Source of the DNA: G965216695 sp965216695
Lineage (GTDB): Bacteria > Pseudomonadota > Gammaproteobacteria > Pseudomonadales > Azotimanducaceae
DNA length: 64,000 bases
Assembly (NCBI GenBank): GCA_965216695.1
Contig: OZ244212.1
Span: 4,588,001 to 4,652,000 of the forward strand
Direction of reading: 5' to 3'
In this document: piece after piece, positions 31,225 through 40,418 of the stretch
Position numbering within the stretch: position 1 is the stretch's first letter
How the letters are laid out: every line of letters starts with the position of its first letter
Position numbers and translations under genes: made by a program
Notes under the pieces: model-generated
Database searches by the model: none
What the model was told of the DNA's origin: nothing
Seen by the model: only the letters and a program-made list of their open reading frames with translations

Positions 31225-32544
31225 CTACTTTTTTCGCACGACCCGGACGGGCAGGTGAGTGTAGCCATTAACGAAAGAGGAGAAGGTTCGCGTTGGCTCG
31301 TCTTGAACCACTATTCTTTCAAATCTCGCAAGAATCTCTTCCCAAAGAATTCGTAGCTGTAATTCTGCGAGTCGGTTCCCCATGCAGCGATGAATGCCAA
31401 ATCCAAACGACAGATGTTGCCGTGAGTTTGGTCTTTCAATATCCAGATCATTTGCATCTTGAAACACGTCTTCGTCGCGGTTGCCAGAGGCGTACCACAT
31501 CAGTATCTGATCATCTTTCTTGATCTTACGGCCACGAATTTCGCAGTCGCTGTTGGCTGTTCGCCGCATGTAGGCCAGCGGTGTCTGCCAGCGAATCAAT
31601 TCGGCCACCATCTTGGGCATCAATTCCGGTCGAGCAATCAGTTTGTTGTATTGCTCCGGGAACTTGTTCAGTGTGTAAACGCTTCCCGACATACTGTTAC
31701 GGGTTGTATCGTTGCCGCCGACAATCAGCAGCAAAAGGTTGCCTAGATAATGCATCGGCTCCATGTTCTTGGTGTCTTCCCCATGTGCCAGCATGGACAC
31801 CAGATCATCGCCGGGATTCTTGAGCCGTTCTTGCCATAGGTGCTGAAAATATTCGAGACAGGCCAGAAGATTGTCACGGCGGTCTTCTTCGGTTTCAACG
31901 ATACCGCCTGGCTGCGGAACCGCGAATACAATGTCAGACCAGAAAGTCAGCTTGCGGCGGTCTTCGAGCGGGAAGTCGAAGAGGGTAGCCAACATCAGCG
32001 TTGTGAGCTCTATTGAAACCCCGTCCACCCAGTCGAACGTTTCGCCTTCCGGCAGTGAGTCCAGCACGTTCGCCGTGCGTTGTCTGATTAGCGGTTCCAG
32101 CTTAGTTAGGTTAGCGGGTGCTACCACACCGGTTACTGTTTTGCGCTGAGCGTCATGTTCCGGTGGATCCTGGGCAATAAACGTTGTCGTCTTGAGTGCG
32201 TCTTCCGGCAGTTCGGTGCCAACGGGAAAGCCGAGGGTTATGCCGTGGGCAGAGCTGAAGTTCTTGTGGTCAGCATCTACCTTCTTAATATCGTCATACT
32301 TGGTTAGCGACCAGTAACGCCCAGCGACTTCTGTCTCGTTGAAATGAACCGGATCTTCCGCTCTGAGTCGCTCGAAGCACTCTACCCACTTATGTTCACT
32401 CCACAGCCGCGGATTGATCGGGTTCAGCTTTTCTATCGGGAGATCGTAAGCTGAGCGCAGCTCCATGCCATCGTCTGGGTCATAGGAGCCGGGTCTGGGC
32501 GGCAGAGAGCTAGCACTCTGGCTTTGGTTTTGTGTCTCGCTCAT
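31225..32544 (-). CDS. CYP153-family cytochrome P450 (terminal alkane/alicyclic hydroxylase)
   Basis: A 439-residue P450 recognisable as CYP153 by several long blocks: SLTKYDDIKKVDADHKNFSS, FDWVDGVSIELTT with LATLFDFP, the I-helix LIVGGNDTTRNSMSG, RWQTPLAYMRRTA after the ExxR (ELIR), and the haem loop FGFGIHRCMGNRLAELQ with cysteine near residue 387. CYP153 enzymes hydroxylate the terminal carbon of alkanes and the rings of alicyclics such as limonene. ATG 32544 has GGGAGA before it. It leads a leftward operon with the kinase and thiolase. Ferredoxin and reductase genes that often accompany CYP153 are absent here. Confidence 0.92.
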   Translation of the reverse strand: MSETQNQSQSASSLPPRPGSYDPDDGMELRSAYDLPIEKLNPINPRLWSEHKWVECFERLRAEDPVHFNETEVAGRYWSLTKYDDIKKVDADHKNFSSAHGITLGFPVGTELPEDALKTTTFIAQDPPEHDAQRKTVTGVVAPANLTKLEPLIRQRTANVLDSLPEGETFDWVDGVSIELTTLMLATLFDFPLEDRRKLTFWSDIVFAVPQPGGIVETEEDRRDNLLACLEYFQHLWQERLKNPGDDLVSMLAHGEDTKNMEPMHYLGNLLLLIVGGNDTTRNSMSGSVYTLNKFPEQYNKLIARPELMPKMVAELIRWQTPLAYMRRTANSDCEIRGRKIKKDDQILMWYASGNRDEDVFQDANDLDIERPNSRQHLSFGFGIHRCMGNRLAELQLRILWEEILARFERIVVQDEPTRTFSSFVNGYTHLPVRVVRKK

Positions 32545-32695
32545 TGCAGTCTCCCAGGTCGATTTTTTACTTCGGTTTGCTTCAGAAGTATATATCACGA
32601 GGGTGAGTCATAATGCCAAGTCGATGAAATCTGAGCCGAATATGGAGTCGGTTGGTGTTGGTGCCCTTGGCACGAAGAAGTGATGGGAGGAAACA

Positions 32696-33520
32696 ATGGG
32701 AGGAACCGTGAGCGATTGGGAAGAACGTTTTGAACAAGCAAGCGAAACTTACAGACGCTTCATGCCGGGTACCGAACCGGACCGCGCACTGGCATTGATG
32801 GAACAGCGCCTGGGCGCTCTGGGAACCTTCGCGTTTACCAACGTTGGCGAGATGTGGAGCCGACCCCAGCTCAGCCGCCGCGACCGCAGCCTGATGATTA
32901 TCTCGGTGTTGGCGACGCAAGGACGTGACGAGGAACTGGTGTTGCACACCCGCGTCGGTCTCAGGCACGGCCTAACTCGTACAGAGATTGAGGAACTCAA
33001 TTTGCACGTGTGTGCCTACGCGGGTTTTCCCGCTGCTATGGCGGCGAGCCGGCGGATGGATCAGGTGTTCTCCGAGGTGGAAGCTGTCGATAGGATCAGC
33101 GATCGGGATGGTGCCGAGCATTTAGGTGATGAGGAGCGGCTTCGCCGTGCCGCGGACGTACGGGCCAGTCTTACCGGAGGCGGAGCGCCGTCCGATCCTG
33201 TCGCCGATCTTGAGAACCTCCGCGACTTCATCGGTGACGTGGGTGACTGGGCCATGTTGTGGGCGTTCGGTGAGGTCTGGTCGCGACCCCAGCTCTCGCG
33301 GCGCGACCGGTCTCTGGTTGTGATCGCCATTCTCACAGCCCTGGGACAGGAAGCAGAGCTTGCTTTTCATGTACCTGCAGGGCTGAACCATGGGCTCATG
33401 CGCGAGGAGATCGAAGAGATCATCACACACTTGAGCCTGTACGCCGGGTTTCCCCGGGCTGTGAGCGGCATGCGCGCGGCCAGAAAGGCATTCGCCGCCC
33501 TCGACGACGCGAACGCCTGA
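32696..33520 (+). CDS. Tandem carboxymuconolactone-decarboxylase-like protein
   Basis: The 274-residue protein has two copies of the CMD/AhpD fold. Copy 1 (about 40-125) contains WSRPQLSRRDRSLMIISVLA and HTRVGLRHGLTRTEIEELN; copy 2 (about 180-265) contains WSRPQLSRRDRSLVVIAILT and HVPAGLNHGLMREEIEEI. No CxxC pair is present, so it is not an AhpD-like peroxidase; the pattern fits 4-carboxymuconolactone decarboxylase-like enzymes of aromatic catabolism. The ribosome-binding sequence GGGAGGA occurs twice, before ATG 32696 and before an in-frame GTG at 32708, so the exact start is open. Divergent from CYP153. Confidence 0.85.
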   Translation: MGGTVSDWEERFEQASETYRRFMPGTEPDRALALMEQRLGALGTFAFTNVGEMWSRPQLSRRDRSLMIISVLATQGRDEELVLHTRVGLRHGLTRTEIEELNLHVCAYAGFPAAMAASRRMDQVFSEVEAVDRISDRDGAEHLGDEERLRRAADVRASLTGGGAPSDPVADLENLRDFIGDVGDWAMLWAFGEVWSRPQLSRRDRSLVVIAILTALGQEAELAFHVPAGLNHGLMREEIEEIITHLSLYAGFPRAVSGMRAARKAFAALDDANA

Positions 33521-33624
33521 CGCCAGACGGACGTCGCGTGAGGCGGCAGCCAAAATCCTGCTGCAAGCCCGCATGCCATCGCGTTCACGTAGACTACCGC
33601 TTTTGTTACACGGAGAGATTAAAA

Positions 33625-34302
33625 GTGCAGTTTGATGATGTCCTCCTCGGACGACGGAGCATTCGCGGCTACAAACCCGATCCCGTACCCAAAGCGCTGA
33701 TAAAAGAGATTCTAGCGATTGCCATGCGTTCGCCGTCGTCGATGAACACCCAGCCATGGAACTTTACCGTTGTCTCGGGCGAGGTCTTAAACCGGATTCG
33801 AGCTGGGAACACGGAGCGAAACCTTGCTGGCGTGCCGCATTCACGAGAGTTTCGCATTGGCCAACCCTTTGCGGGGGAACACCGCGAGCGTCAGGTTGGG
33901 GTTGCCAAGCAGCTATTCGCCGCCATGGGTATCGCGCGCGAAGACAAAGAGGGGCGCCAGGATTGGGTGTTGCGCGGCTTTCGCCAGTTTGACGCGCCGG
34001 TGTGCGTGATCATCACCTACGATCGCGTCCTGGCCGACAGCGATGACACGGCGTTCGATTGCGGCGCAGTCACAACGGCGTTGGTGAACGCCGCCTGGTC
34101 TCGCGGCTTGGGCGCGGTGATCAACAGCCAAGGCATCATGCAGTCGCCGGTCGTACGCGAACATGCTCAGATTGCGGAAGATCAGGTGATTATGAAGGCG
34201 GTGGCGCTTGGCTGGCCCGACGAGACGTTTCCAGCCAACGCGGTTGTCTCGGAACGTAAGAGCGTGGATGAGGCGGCCCGGTTCTTGGGCTTCGACGACT
34301 GA
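33625..34302 (+). CDS. Nitroreductase-family flavoprotein
   Basis: From GTG 33625 (GGAGAG seven bases upstream) the protein has 225 residues and starts with the family's canonical N-terminus: LLGRRSIRGYKPDPVP, the FMN-binding RRSxRxF/Y segment, then AMRSPSSMNTQPWNF. The reading frame is open 29 codons further upstream, but those residues look unlike protein. Nitroreductases use FMN and NAD(P)H to reduce nitro groups, quinones or enones. The C-terminal half has the usual GAVTTALVNAAWSRGLGAVI and ALGWPDE. Physiological substrate unknown; enone or quinone reduction would suit the setting. Confidence 0.9.
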   Translation: MQFDDVLLGRRSIRGYKPDPVPKALIKEILAIAMRSPSSMNTQPWNFTVVSGEVLNRIRAGNTERNLAGVPHSREFRIGQPFAGEHRERQVGVAKQLFAAMGIAREDKEGRQDWVLRGFRQFDAPVCVIITYDRVLADSDDTAFDCGAVTTALVNAAWSRGLGAVINSQGIMQSPVVREHAQIAEDQVIMKAVALGWPDETFPANAVVSERKSVDEAARFLGFDD

Positions 34303-34345
34303 GTCGAGGGCACATCATCCAAGCCGCGGATGGGTTCTCAGCTAA

Positions 34346-35959
34346 TCAGTTGGTCCACAGAACGGTTTCATAGTCGGTCTCCGGGCGTTTGTCGATGGTG
34401 TAGTCGACGGCGATCGGCGTCTCGACCAACGCGGGCCAGAGCGGGTCCGCCATCTGTTCGTCCAGGCTGTAGAGAATCGCTTTCAACTCTGCCAGTCGAT
34501 CAGGGTTGGAATCGCTTAAGTTGGTTTGTTCGGTGGGATCAACGGATAAGTTGTACAGCCAGGTCTTTCCATTTTGTTCCTGCAACTGCAACTTCCAGCC
34601 ATCCTGCTGAACAACCTTGTAACCGCCGGTGCGCCAGAACAGTGGCCGTTGCAGCGGACGTGGATCGCTGAGTGCGTAATCGAGCACATCGACACCATCG
34701 ATTTTGCGGTCATCTGGCAGTGGCACGCCAGCCGCGGCTAGCGCCGTGGAAAATATGTCAATGTGCGCGACCGCAGACGCGTACTCGCTGCCCGCGGGGA
34801 TTCGCTCGGGCCAGCGAATGAAATAAGGCGCGTGGATGCCGCCCTCGAAAAAGGTGATTTTCCAGCCGCGATAGGGCTTGTTCAGGTCAGGGAGGCCGAC
34901 ATAGCCGGCGCCGCCGTTGTCGCTGGTGAATATGACAAGGGTGTTATCTGAAATCCCGTTGGCTTCCAGCGAATCGAGCACCTGTCCGATGCCGCGGTCG
35001 AGCCCCCGCAACATGGCCGCGTACGTGCGCTCCGTGTGATTCGTTATATGGGCCAGCGCCTCGTAGTCTTTCTTTTCCGCTTGCAACGGTGTGTGCGGTG
35101 CGTTGTAGGCCAGGTACAGGAAAAACGGCCGATTGCGGTTGGCCTCAATAACCTTAACGGCGTGGCGACTGAAATAGTCGGTCATATGCGAATCGGGATG
35201 GAAGCGTTCGCTGTTGTTATGGCGAACCGCGTACTTCAAGTTGGGCCACAGGAATCGATCGATGGGATCGAAGTCCTGTTTGGAGTTGACCACGTTGGCA
35301 TGGTCCTCGGGCAAAAACATCGCCGCGCCTGGCAAGAAGCCGAGAAATTCATCGAAGCCCTGATCCAGCGGTCGATAGCCTTCGGCTTCACCCAAATGCC
35401 ACTTGCCGAGCGCTACCGAATGATAGCCTCGCTGTTTAAGCAGTTCCGGCAACGTCAATTCGCTACCGGGCAAACCCAGCGTATCGCTCGGCGGATAGTT
35501 TTCGGCATTCTCAGCGATGTAACCATCCCCAGCCGTCAATCGCGCAAAATCGGGTCGTGCCGGCGTGAACTCGAAACCCGAACGGGTGGCGAAACGTCCG
35601 GTCAGCAATGCGGCACGAGAAGGTGCACAGGTACCGTTGCCTGCGTATCCGTTGGTGAAGTGAATGCCTTCGGCGGCAATTGCGTCGATATTCGGCGTGG
35701 GTACACTCCCGCCGGCGATACCGCCGCCGTAGAACGTGATGTCGTTGAAACCGAGATCGTCGGCAACGATCAGAACGACGTTCGGTGGTTGCGCGCCACT
35801 CTCGGGTGCGGCGGGGCCGCTCTGCCAGACGACTTCCCGGTGTTCACCCACAGGATTGGCGATGCCGGAGATGATGCCGGGGAGGTAGTACCAGTATTGA
35901 GAGAAGGCCCAGACGCCTGCCGCGAGGAGCAATACGACGATAACCAGAAAGTTCTTCAT
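34346..35959 (-). CDS. Arylsulfatase-type sulfatase, membrane-anchored or exported
   Basis: The 537-residue protein starts with a hydrophobic segment (MKNFLVIVVLLLAAGVWAFS), a signal peptide or anchor, placing it in the periplasm. The formylglycine motif is CAPSR at residue 111 followed by AALLTGR, so the cysteine would be converted by a sulfatase-maturing enzyme not encoded here. Metal ligands are visible in VADDLGFND and in TSDNGG. It hydrolyses sulfate esters. It lies 11 bases after a dehalogenase-type gene in one leftward operon. Sulfated steroid, phenol or algal compounds are possible substrates. Confidence 0.93.
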   Translation of the reverse strand: MKNFLVIVVLLLAAGVWAFSQYWYYLPGIISGIANPVGEHREVVWQSGPAAPESGAQPPNVVLIVADDLGFNDITFYGGGIAGGSVPTPNIDAIAAEGIHFTNGYAGNGTCAPSRAALLTGRFATRSGFEFTPARPDFARLTAGDGYIAENAENYPPSDTLGLPGSELTLPELLKQRGYHSVALGKWHLGEAEGYRPLDQGFDEFLGFLPGAAMFLPEDHANVVNSKQDFDPIDRFLWPNLKYAVRHNNSERFHPDSHMTDYFSRHAVKVIEANRNRPFFLYLAYNAPHTPLQAEKKDYEALAHITNHTERTYAAMLRGLDRGIGQVLDSLEANGISDNTLVIFTSDNGGAGYVGLPDLNKPYRGWKITFFEGGIHAPYFIRWPERIPAGSEYASAVAHIDIFSTALAAAGVPLPDDRKIDGVDVLDYALSDPRPLQRPLFWRTGGYKVVQQDGWKLQLQEQNGKTWLYNLSVDPTEQTNLSDSNPDRLAELKAILYSLDEQMADPLWPALVETPIAVDYTIDKRPETDYETVLWTN

Positions 35960-35970
35960 GTTGCCGGGCT

Positions 35971-37050
35971 CTATTGGGGCACGTCAGTGGATCGAATGAG
36001 ATCGATGATGATCTGTGCAACCTGCTGGGGTGCGTTTTCCTGTACGAAGTGTCCGCCGCCTTTGATGGTGGTGTGAGGCAAGCCCTTGGTGCCCGGAACC
36101 TTCTCCCTGAATTGAACTTCGCCGCCCCGGGTGACGGGGTCGTTGTCGGCGAATGCGCACAGGAACGGTTTGTCGAACGTTTTAAAAAACTCCCATGCTC
36201 TACGCTGTTCCTCCAGCGAGGGTGAGGTTGGTAGCGTAGGCACCTGGCTAGGCATGGCTCGGGGACCCATTTTGTAACTCGGGTCAGGAAAGGGCGCATC
36301 GTAGGCCTTGGCCAGAGGTGTTGGCAGTGGCGAGGTAACACCCACTTTGTTCAGTAGAAACTTAATCGCCTGCACGGGCTTCGCTGGCGGTTGCAGCATC
36401 ATCGACATGAAAAAACCAATCGGAAGGTCCTCGGTTTCCCAACACCACTTCTGCCAGTACGCGAACTTCTTTGCCGGGTGACCGTCGCTGCCCATACTGC
36501 TGAGTGCCTTCTGCAGTTCAACCAGGCTCGGTGTAGGGTTGTTGGCGCGGAAGTCTTCGATCTCGTTGACGATTGCTTCCGGTACATCGGGGTTGTACGG
36601 CAGGCCGGTATTGGAGATGACCACCCGGTCGAACCGCTCGGCATGATTGACCACCAACCGCAGACCGATCAGACCGCCCCAGTCTTGACCAAAGAAGGTG
36701 ATGCCGGAGAAGTCGTTCGCGTCGAGCCACTTGCCCATCCACTCCACCTGACGTTCGTAGGTATAGTCCTCGCGGGTGGCTGGTTTGTCCGATCTGCCGT
36801 ATCCCACCAGGTCAGGTGCGATCACACGCAAACCCGCGCCAGTCAGATGGGGAATTACGTGCCGATATAGGTAGCTCCACACTGGCTGGCCGTGCATACA
36901 CAGCACCAGCGGACCGTCCTCAGGGCCCTCATCGAGATGGTGGATTCTCAGATCACTGCCGTCGTGGGTTTGAATGGTGGTGTACCGAGGCGCGAACGGG
37001 TAGTCGGCCAGGCCCACAAAGCGCTCGTCGGGGGTACGCAGAATCTTCAT
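35971..37050 (-). CDS. Haloalkane dehalogenase-type alpha/beta hydrolase, second copy
   Basis: A 359-residue HLD-I-like hydrolase. The oxyanion segment is HGQPVWSYLYRHV (Gln55), the nucleophile lies in FFGQDWGGLIG (Asp123, Trp124), the acid is probably in CAFADNDPVTRGG and the His in IKGGGHFVQEN. It shares the order and motifs of the enzyme at 24203 but differs throughout the cap, so the pair probably has different specificity. It is followed by the sulfatase gene. A TetR gene lies 85 bases upstream on the same strand. Whether the natural substrate carries a halogen or an epoxide is unproven. Confidence 0.88.
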   Translation of the reverse strand: MKILRTPDERFVGLADYPFAPRYTTIQTHDGSDLRIHHLDEGPEDGPLVLCMHGQPVWSYLYRHVIPHLTGAGLRVIAPDLVGYGRSDKPATREDYTYERQVEWMGKWLDANDFSGITFFGQDWGGLIGLRLVVNHAERFDRVVISNTGLPYNPDVPEAIVNEIEDFRANNPTPSLVELQKALSSMGSDGHPAKKFAYWQKWCWETEDLPIGFFMSMMLQPPAKPVQAIKFLLNKVGVTSPLPTPLAKAYDAPFPDPSYKMGPRAMPSQVPTLPTSPSLEEQRRAWEFFKTFDKPFLCAFADNDPVTRGGEVQFREKVPGTKGLPHTTIKGGGHFVQENAPQQVAQIIIDLIRSTDVPQ

Positions 37051-37135
37051 TGTGGCGGATCCGCTGAATTAATGAAGACCATTATAAAACGATTTGAACG
37101 GATTCCGGTAGCTGGGATGCTATCGTGCGCGGTGC

Positions 37136-37831
37136 TTAGACGCTGTTCTTCAGAGCCTGGGTTTCGGGAGATTCGGGTGCGCTGAGTAAGCCCACCAGTG
37201 CGTCGATGAGGTTGTGAAAGAACACATCGGATTGGTGGCCTCGAAACGCGTTTTTTTGCCTTGCCTGGTGATACATGCACGCGGAGCAGAGCATGATCGC
37301 CGCTTCCATTCGCTTACGGTAGGCGTCCTCGTCCAGGTGCGGTAAGGCCTTTCTGAGCAAGGCGCCGATCTGCTGCCCGCTCAAACCCCCGCCCCCCTTC
37401 CTGGAAACTGTTTTCAACGGCGACGCATCCGAGATTGCCAGTTTGTGCCCGAAGGCTTTCACGTAGCGTCGAAAGTCGACGTTTGCCCGCGCAAGCTGGA
37501 AGGTGGGTTCTACCATGAGGGTGCAGAGCTGGCGCAAGGAGGGCTCTGAGGTTAACTCGAGCATTGCGGCCAGAGATTCTGATCGCTTTGCCTGTATCTC
37601 CTCGGATCGTTCCCTATGAACGGCGTCCAGCAGGCCGCTCAGGTTCTTGAAGTGGTACTGCAGCGCAGATTCGTTTTTCTGGCCAGCAGCGGCGACAATC
37701 TCTTTTATTGAGATGTTCTCGACACCCGCCTGGGCTATCAGTTTTTCTGCAGCGCGCATGATCGCATTTTTGGTGACTTCGCTGCGCGCGCGGCGGCTAT
37801 CGGTAGATTGTGATGCTACGGTTTTTCTCAC
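37136..37831 (-). CDS. TetR-family transcriptional regulator
   Basis: The 231-residue protein has a TetR DNA-binding domain: VTKNAIMRAAEKLIAQAGVE, then ISIKEIVAAAGQKNESALQYHFKN as the helix-turn-helix. The recognition helix (KNESALQYHFKN) differs completely from those of the two regulators in the left island, so it should read another operator. The Lys/Asn-Glu-Ser-Ala pattern is typical of TetR proteins controlling lipid or steroid genes. It is divergent from the transporter at 37971 and upstream of the dehalogenase-sulfatase pair; either could be its target. Start is GTG. Confidence 0.9.
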   Translation of the reverse strand: MRKTVASQSTDSRRARSEVTKNAIMRAAEKLIAQAGVENISIKEIVAAAGQKNESALQYHFKNLSGLLDAVHRERSEEIQAKRSESLAAMLELTSEPSLRQLCTLMVEPTFQLARANVDFRRYVKAFGHKLAISDASPLKTVSRKGGGGLSGQQIGALLRKALPHLDEDAYRKRMEAAIMLCSACMYHQARQKNAFRGHQSDVFFHNLIDALVGLLSAPESPETQALKNSV

Positions 37832-37970
37832 TCAAGCTGTCACCGGATCGTCGGAAGCCGTGGAGATACGTTCAAGTTGCGTCGACGTTATCATCGCAGG
37901 ATCATAGTGTGCTGGTGCAACGTGTCAATATAGTGCGCGGTTGCAGACTACGCTGGCGAGGAGCAGTTTG

Positions 37971-39314
37971 TTGCAAGAAAAAGCATCGCGTCTTAAGACC
38001 TCCACGCTCTTCTACTACAGTTTGACCGAGATGCCGGTAATGATGGGCTTCTTCCCGGCCTTGGTCTTCATCCCTCGATTCTATTCCAGTGATGTGGGCG
38101 TGCCGCTGGCACTAGTGGGTCTCTATATTCTGATTGCGCGAGTTGTCGATGTATTCACGGATCCGTTGATGGGGCTCATCAGCGACCGTGTGCAAACGCC
38201 TTGGGGTAGACGCAAACCGTGGGTGTTTCTGTCCGGTCCAGTGATGATGCTTGCCATTTACATGCTCTTTATGCCGCCGGAAGGCGCCGGCGGCGGCCAC
38301 TTGTTGTTCTGGTATTTGGTCCTAGGCTTGGGTCAGACGATGGTGCTTATTACCTACTGGTCTTGGGGTGCGGAGTTGTCCACCGACTACAACGAGCGCT
38401 CGAGAGTCACCGGATGGCGCGCGCAAGCAGGGATTGTCGGCAACTTCTCGACGCAGTTCATACCCATCGCCGCTGCTGCGCTGTTCGCGTATTCCACAGA
38501 TGCTGAATCGGTGCTCAGGTTGGTGGGCACCACCATCATCATCTTGATGCCGATCTGCATTCTGATCACGGTGACCAAGGTGCCGGAGCCGGTGCGGCCG
38601 CCACAAGAGCGCGTTCGAGTCGTAGACGGTCTTAAGCTCATGTTCACCAACGGACCGTTCTTGCGCCTGGTGATTGCGTTCATGATTGGCTACATCGGGT
38701 TGAACATCACCACGCCGCTATACCTGTTCTTTGTTGCGGACGTGCTGGGCGCAGAGGACAAAACGCCCTACATTCTGAGCATTTACATGGTCACGAGCTT
38801 TGCCTCGGTACCGTTCTGGGTGTGGCTGTCGACCAAGATCTCAAAGCATCGAGCGTATGTGGCGGCGTATGCGTTGATTGCCTTTGCACATCCGTTTTAC
38901 CTGTTGTTGGGCGAGGGCGATGTCTGGTGGATGATCCCGGTAACGCTGGTCACGGGATTTGCGTCGGGTGGCTTCAGTCAGATGCTACCCAACGCGATGA
39001 AGGCGGATGTGATCGACTACGACACGTTGCGTTCGGGCGAAAATCGAGCCGCGTTATTTTTCTCGGCGTGGTCGTTTGCGCAGAAGTCCACAGCTTCCCT
39101 TGGCGCTGCCATCGCAATGTTCGGCTTGTCGTTGTTGGGGTTCAATGCCGAACCCGGCGCAGTGAACGGTCCTGACGAACTCTTTGGTCTTAGGTTCCTG
39201 TTCTCTGCGTTCCCTTCCATTTTCTTTTTGGGGGGTGCACTGATCATCTGGAACTTCCCGATCACGCCGGAGCGTCAGAAGGAGATAAGAGCGGAAATTG
39301 AAGCCAGAGCGTGA
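37971..39314 (+). CDS. GPH-family MFS transporter
   Basis: A polytopic inner-membrane protein of about 447 residues with twelve predicted hydrophobic segments. The motif DPLMGLISDRVQTPWGRRKPW near residue 70 is the signature of glycoside-pentoside-hexuronide (MelB-like) cation symporters. TTG 37971 is preferred over TTG 37941 because a GGAG lies at good distance. Although named for sugars, members in catabolic clusters often carry other compounds. A second GPH transporter lies at 48190. It is divergent from a TetR gene and upstream of the extradiol dioxygenase set, so it may import that pathway's substrate. Confidence 0.88.
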   Translation: MQEKASRLKTSTLFYYSLTEMPVMMGFFPALVFIPRFYSSDVGVPLALVGLYILIARVVDVFTDPLMGLISDRVQTPWGRRKPWVFLSGPVMMLAIYMLFMPPEGAGGGHLLFWYLVLGLGQTMVLITYWSWGAELSTDYNERSRVTGWRAQAGIVGNFSTQFIPIAAAALFAYSTDAESVLRLVGTTIIILMPICILITVTKVPEPVRPPQERVRVVDGLKLMFTNGPFLRLVIAFMIGYIGLNITTPLYLFFVADVLGAEDKTPYILSIYMVTSFASVPFWVWLSTKISKHRAYVAAYALIAFAHPFYLLLGEGDVWWMIPVTLVTGFASGGFSQMLPNAMKADVIDYDTLRSGENRAALFFSAWSFAQKSTASLGAAIAMFGLSLLGFNAEPGAVNGPDELFGLRFLFSAFPSIFFLGGALIIWNFPITPERQKEIRAEIEARA

Positions 39315-39450
39315 GCCTAGCGGGCAGACGCAGCCGATCTTGCAGATATAGGCGCGGAACGATTCAATATGGTAAAAGGCTGAGGTAACGCTGTAAGTTG
39401 TTCCAGTCGTTGGCTTGCAGGAAATTGCTTCCGTAGCAATGTTCCGCTCG

Positions 39451-39490
39451 CAAGAGGCTAGCAAGAGGCTAGCAAGCGGCTAGCAAGAGG
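39451..39490 (+). repeat. 11-bp tandem repeat before the extradiol dioxygenase gene
   Basis: CAAGAGGCTAG is repeated three times (third copy has one change) plus a partial fourth copy that merges into the ribosome binding site AGGGAGGG of the next gene. Repeat-number change by slippage would alter spacing to the promoter. Confidence 0.75.
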
Positions 39491-39498
39491 GAGGGTGT

Positions 39499-40401
39499 GT
39501 GGTGCCAAAGGTCGCGAATCTCGGCTATCTCATTTTTGAAGCCAGTGATCTGGCTGCTTGGCGAAGCTTTGCCGAGTCCATCCTCGGGCTGATGGTGTCC
39601 GAACGTGCTGATAGCGACGCGCTGAGCGTGCGGATGGATGGGCACGAGCAGCGACTGGGACTCGAGCCAGGACCGGCCGATGATCTTGTTGCTGCCGGGT
39701 TCGAGGTTGCCGATCGGAGCACGTTGGACGAACTCACGCAGCGCCTTCAGGCCGAGCGCTTCGATGTGCAAACCTGTGATGCCGAAGCCGCGGCGCGGCG
39801 GGGGGTTCAAACGCTCGTACGCACGGAGGACCCGAATGGCCTGGCCATCGAGCTATTCTGTAACCCGGTTCGAAGTGAGACGCCCTTTGTTTCCGAGTTG
39901 GTGCCCGGTGGCTTCGTGACGGCCGAGGAAGGATTGGGCCACTTTGTTCTGAACGCGGTAGACCGTGCTGCGACCGAGCACTTTTATCGCGATGTTTTGG
40001 GTATGCGGCTATCCGATCGGATCGCCATTCCGGTCGCGCCGGGCAAAACGATCGACATTGACTTTTATCACGTGAACGCGCGTCACCACACGTTGGCGTT
40101 TGCGATTACAGGCATGCCCAAGCGGATTCATCATTTCATGATCGAGGCTCAGGACGGCGATGCGGTAGGTCTTGCGTACGATCGAGTGCAGGATGCCGGT
40201 GTGCCGATCATGAGTACGCTCGGGCGGCACACCAACGACAGGATGACGTCCTTCTATGCGCAAACACCCTCCGGCTTCCAGGTGGAGTTTGGCTGGGGAG
40301 GCATAAAGGTGGACGACGAGAGCTGGAAGGTACGGCACTACGACAGCGGAAGCATCTGGGGGCATCGAATGCCATCCAGACCTGAGAGCACGACGGGGTA
40401 G
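39499..40401 (+). CDS. Extradiol (type I, VOC-superfamily) ring-cleavage dioxygenase, HsaC/BphC-like
   Basis: The 300-residue protein is built of two VOC modules, the size and layout of biphenyl-diol and catechol-type dioxygenases. The iron facial triad is visible: His in GLGHFVLN near residue 155, His in NARHHTLAF near 200-ish, and Glu in GFQVEFGWGG near 258. It opens a catechol ring next to the hydroxyl groups (meta cleavage). GTG start with AGGGAGGG upstream. Its neighbours, an HsaA-like monooxygenase and a KshA-like Rieske enzyme, copy the order of functions in steroid A/B-ring degradation, so a polycyclic catechol is the likely substrate. Confidence 0.88.
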   Translation: MVPKVANLGYLIFEASDLAAWRSFAESILGLMVSERADSDALSVRMDGHEQRLGLEPGPADDLVAAGFEVADRSTLDELTQRLQAERFDVQTCDAEAAARRGVQTLVRTEDPNGLAIELFCNPVRSETPFVSELVPGGFVTAEEGLGHFVLNAVDRAATEHFYRDVLGMRLSDRIAIPVAPGKTIDIDFYHVNARHHTLAFAITGMPKRIHHFMIEAQDGDAVGLAYDRVQDAGVPIMSTLGRHTNDRMTSFYAQTPSGFQVEFGWGGIKVDDESWKVRHYDSGSIWGHRMPSRPESTTG

Positions 40402-40418
40402 GTTCGGTATTCTGAGTG

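Noticed and set aside
35036..36076. A 346-codon plus-strand frame opposite the sulfatase and dehalogenase genes
   Set aside because: Both minus-strand proteins have intact catalytic motifs; the opposite frame spans their junction and has no recognisable domain.
39451..39490. A CRISPR or iteron array
   Set aside because: Units of 11 bp are directly adjacent without spacers and are not near a replication gene.
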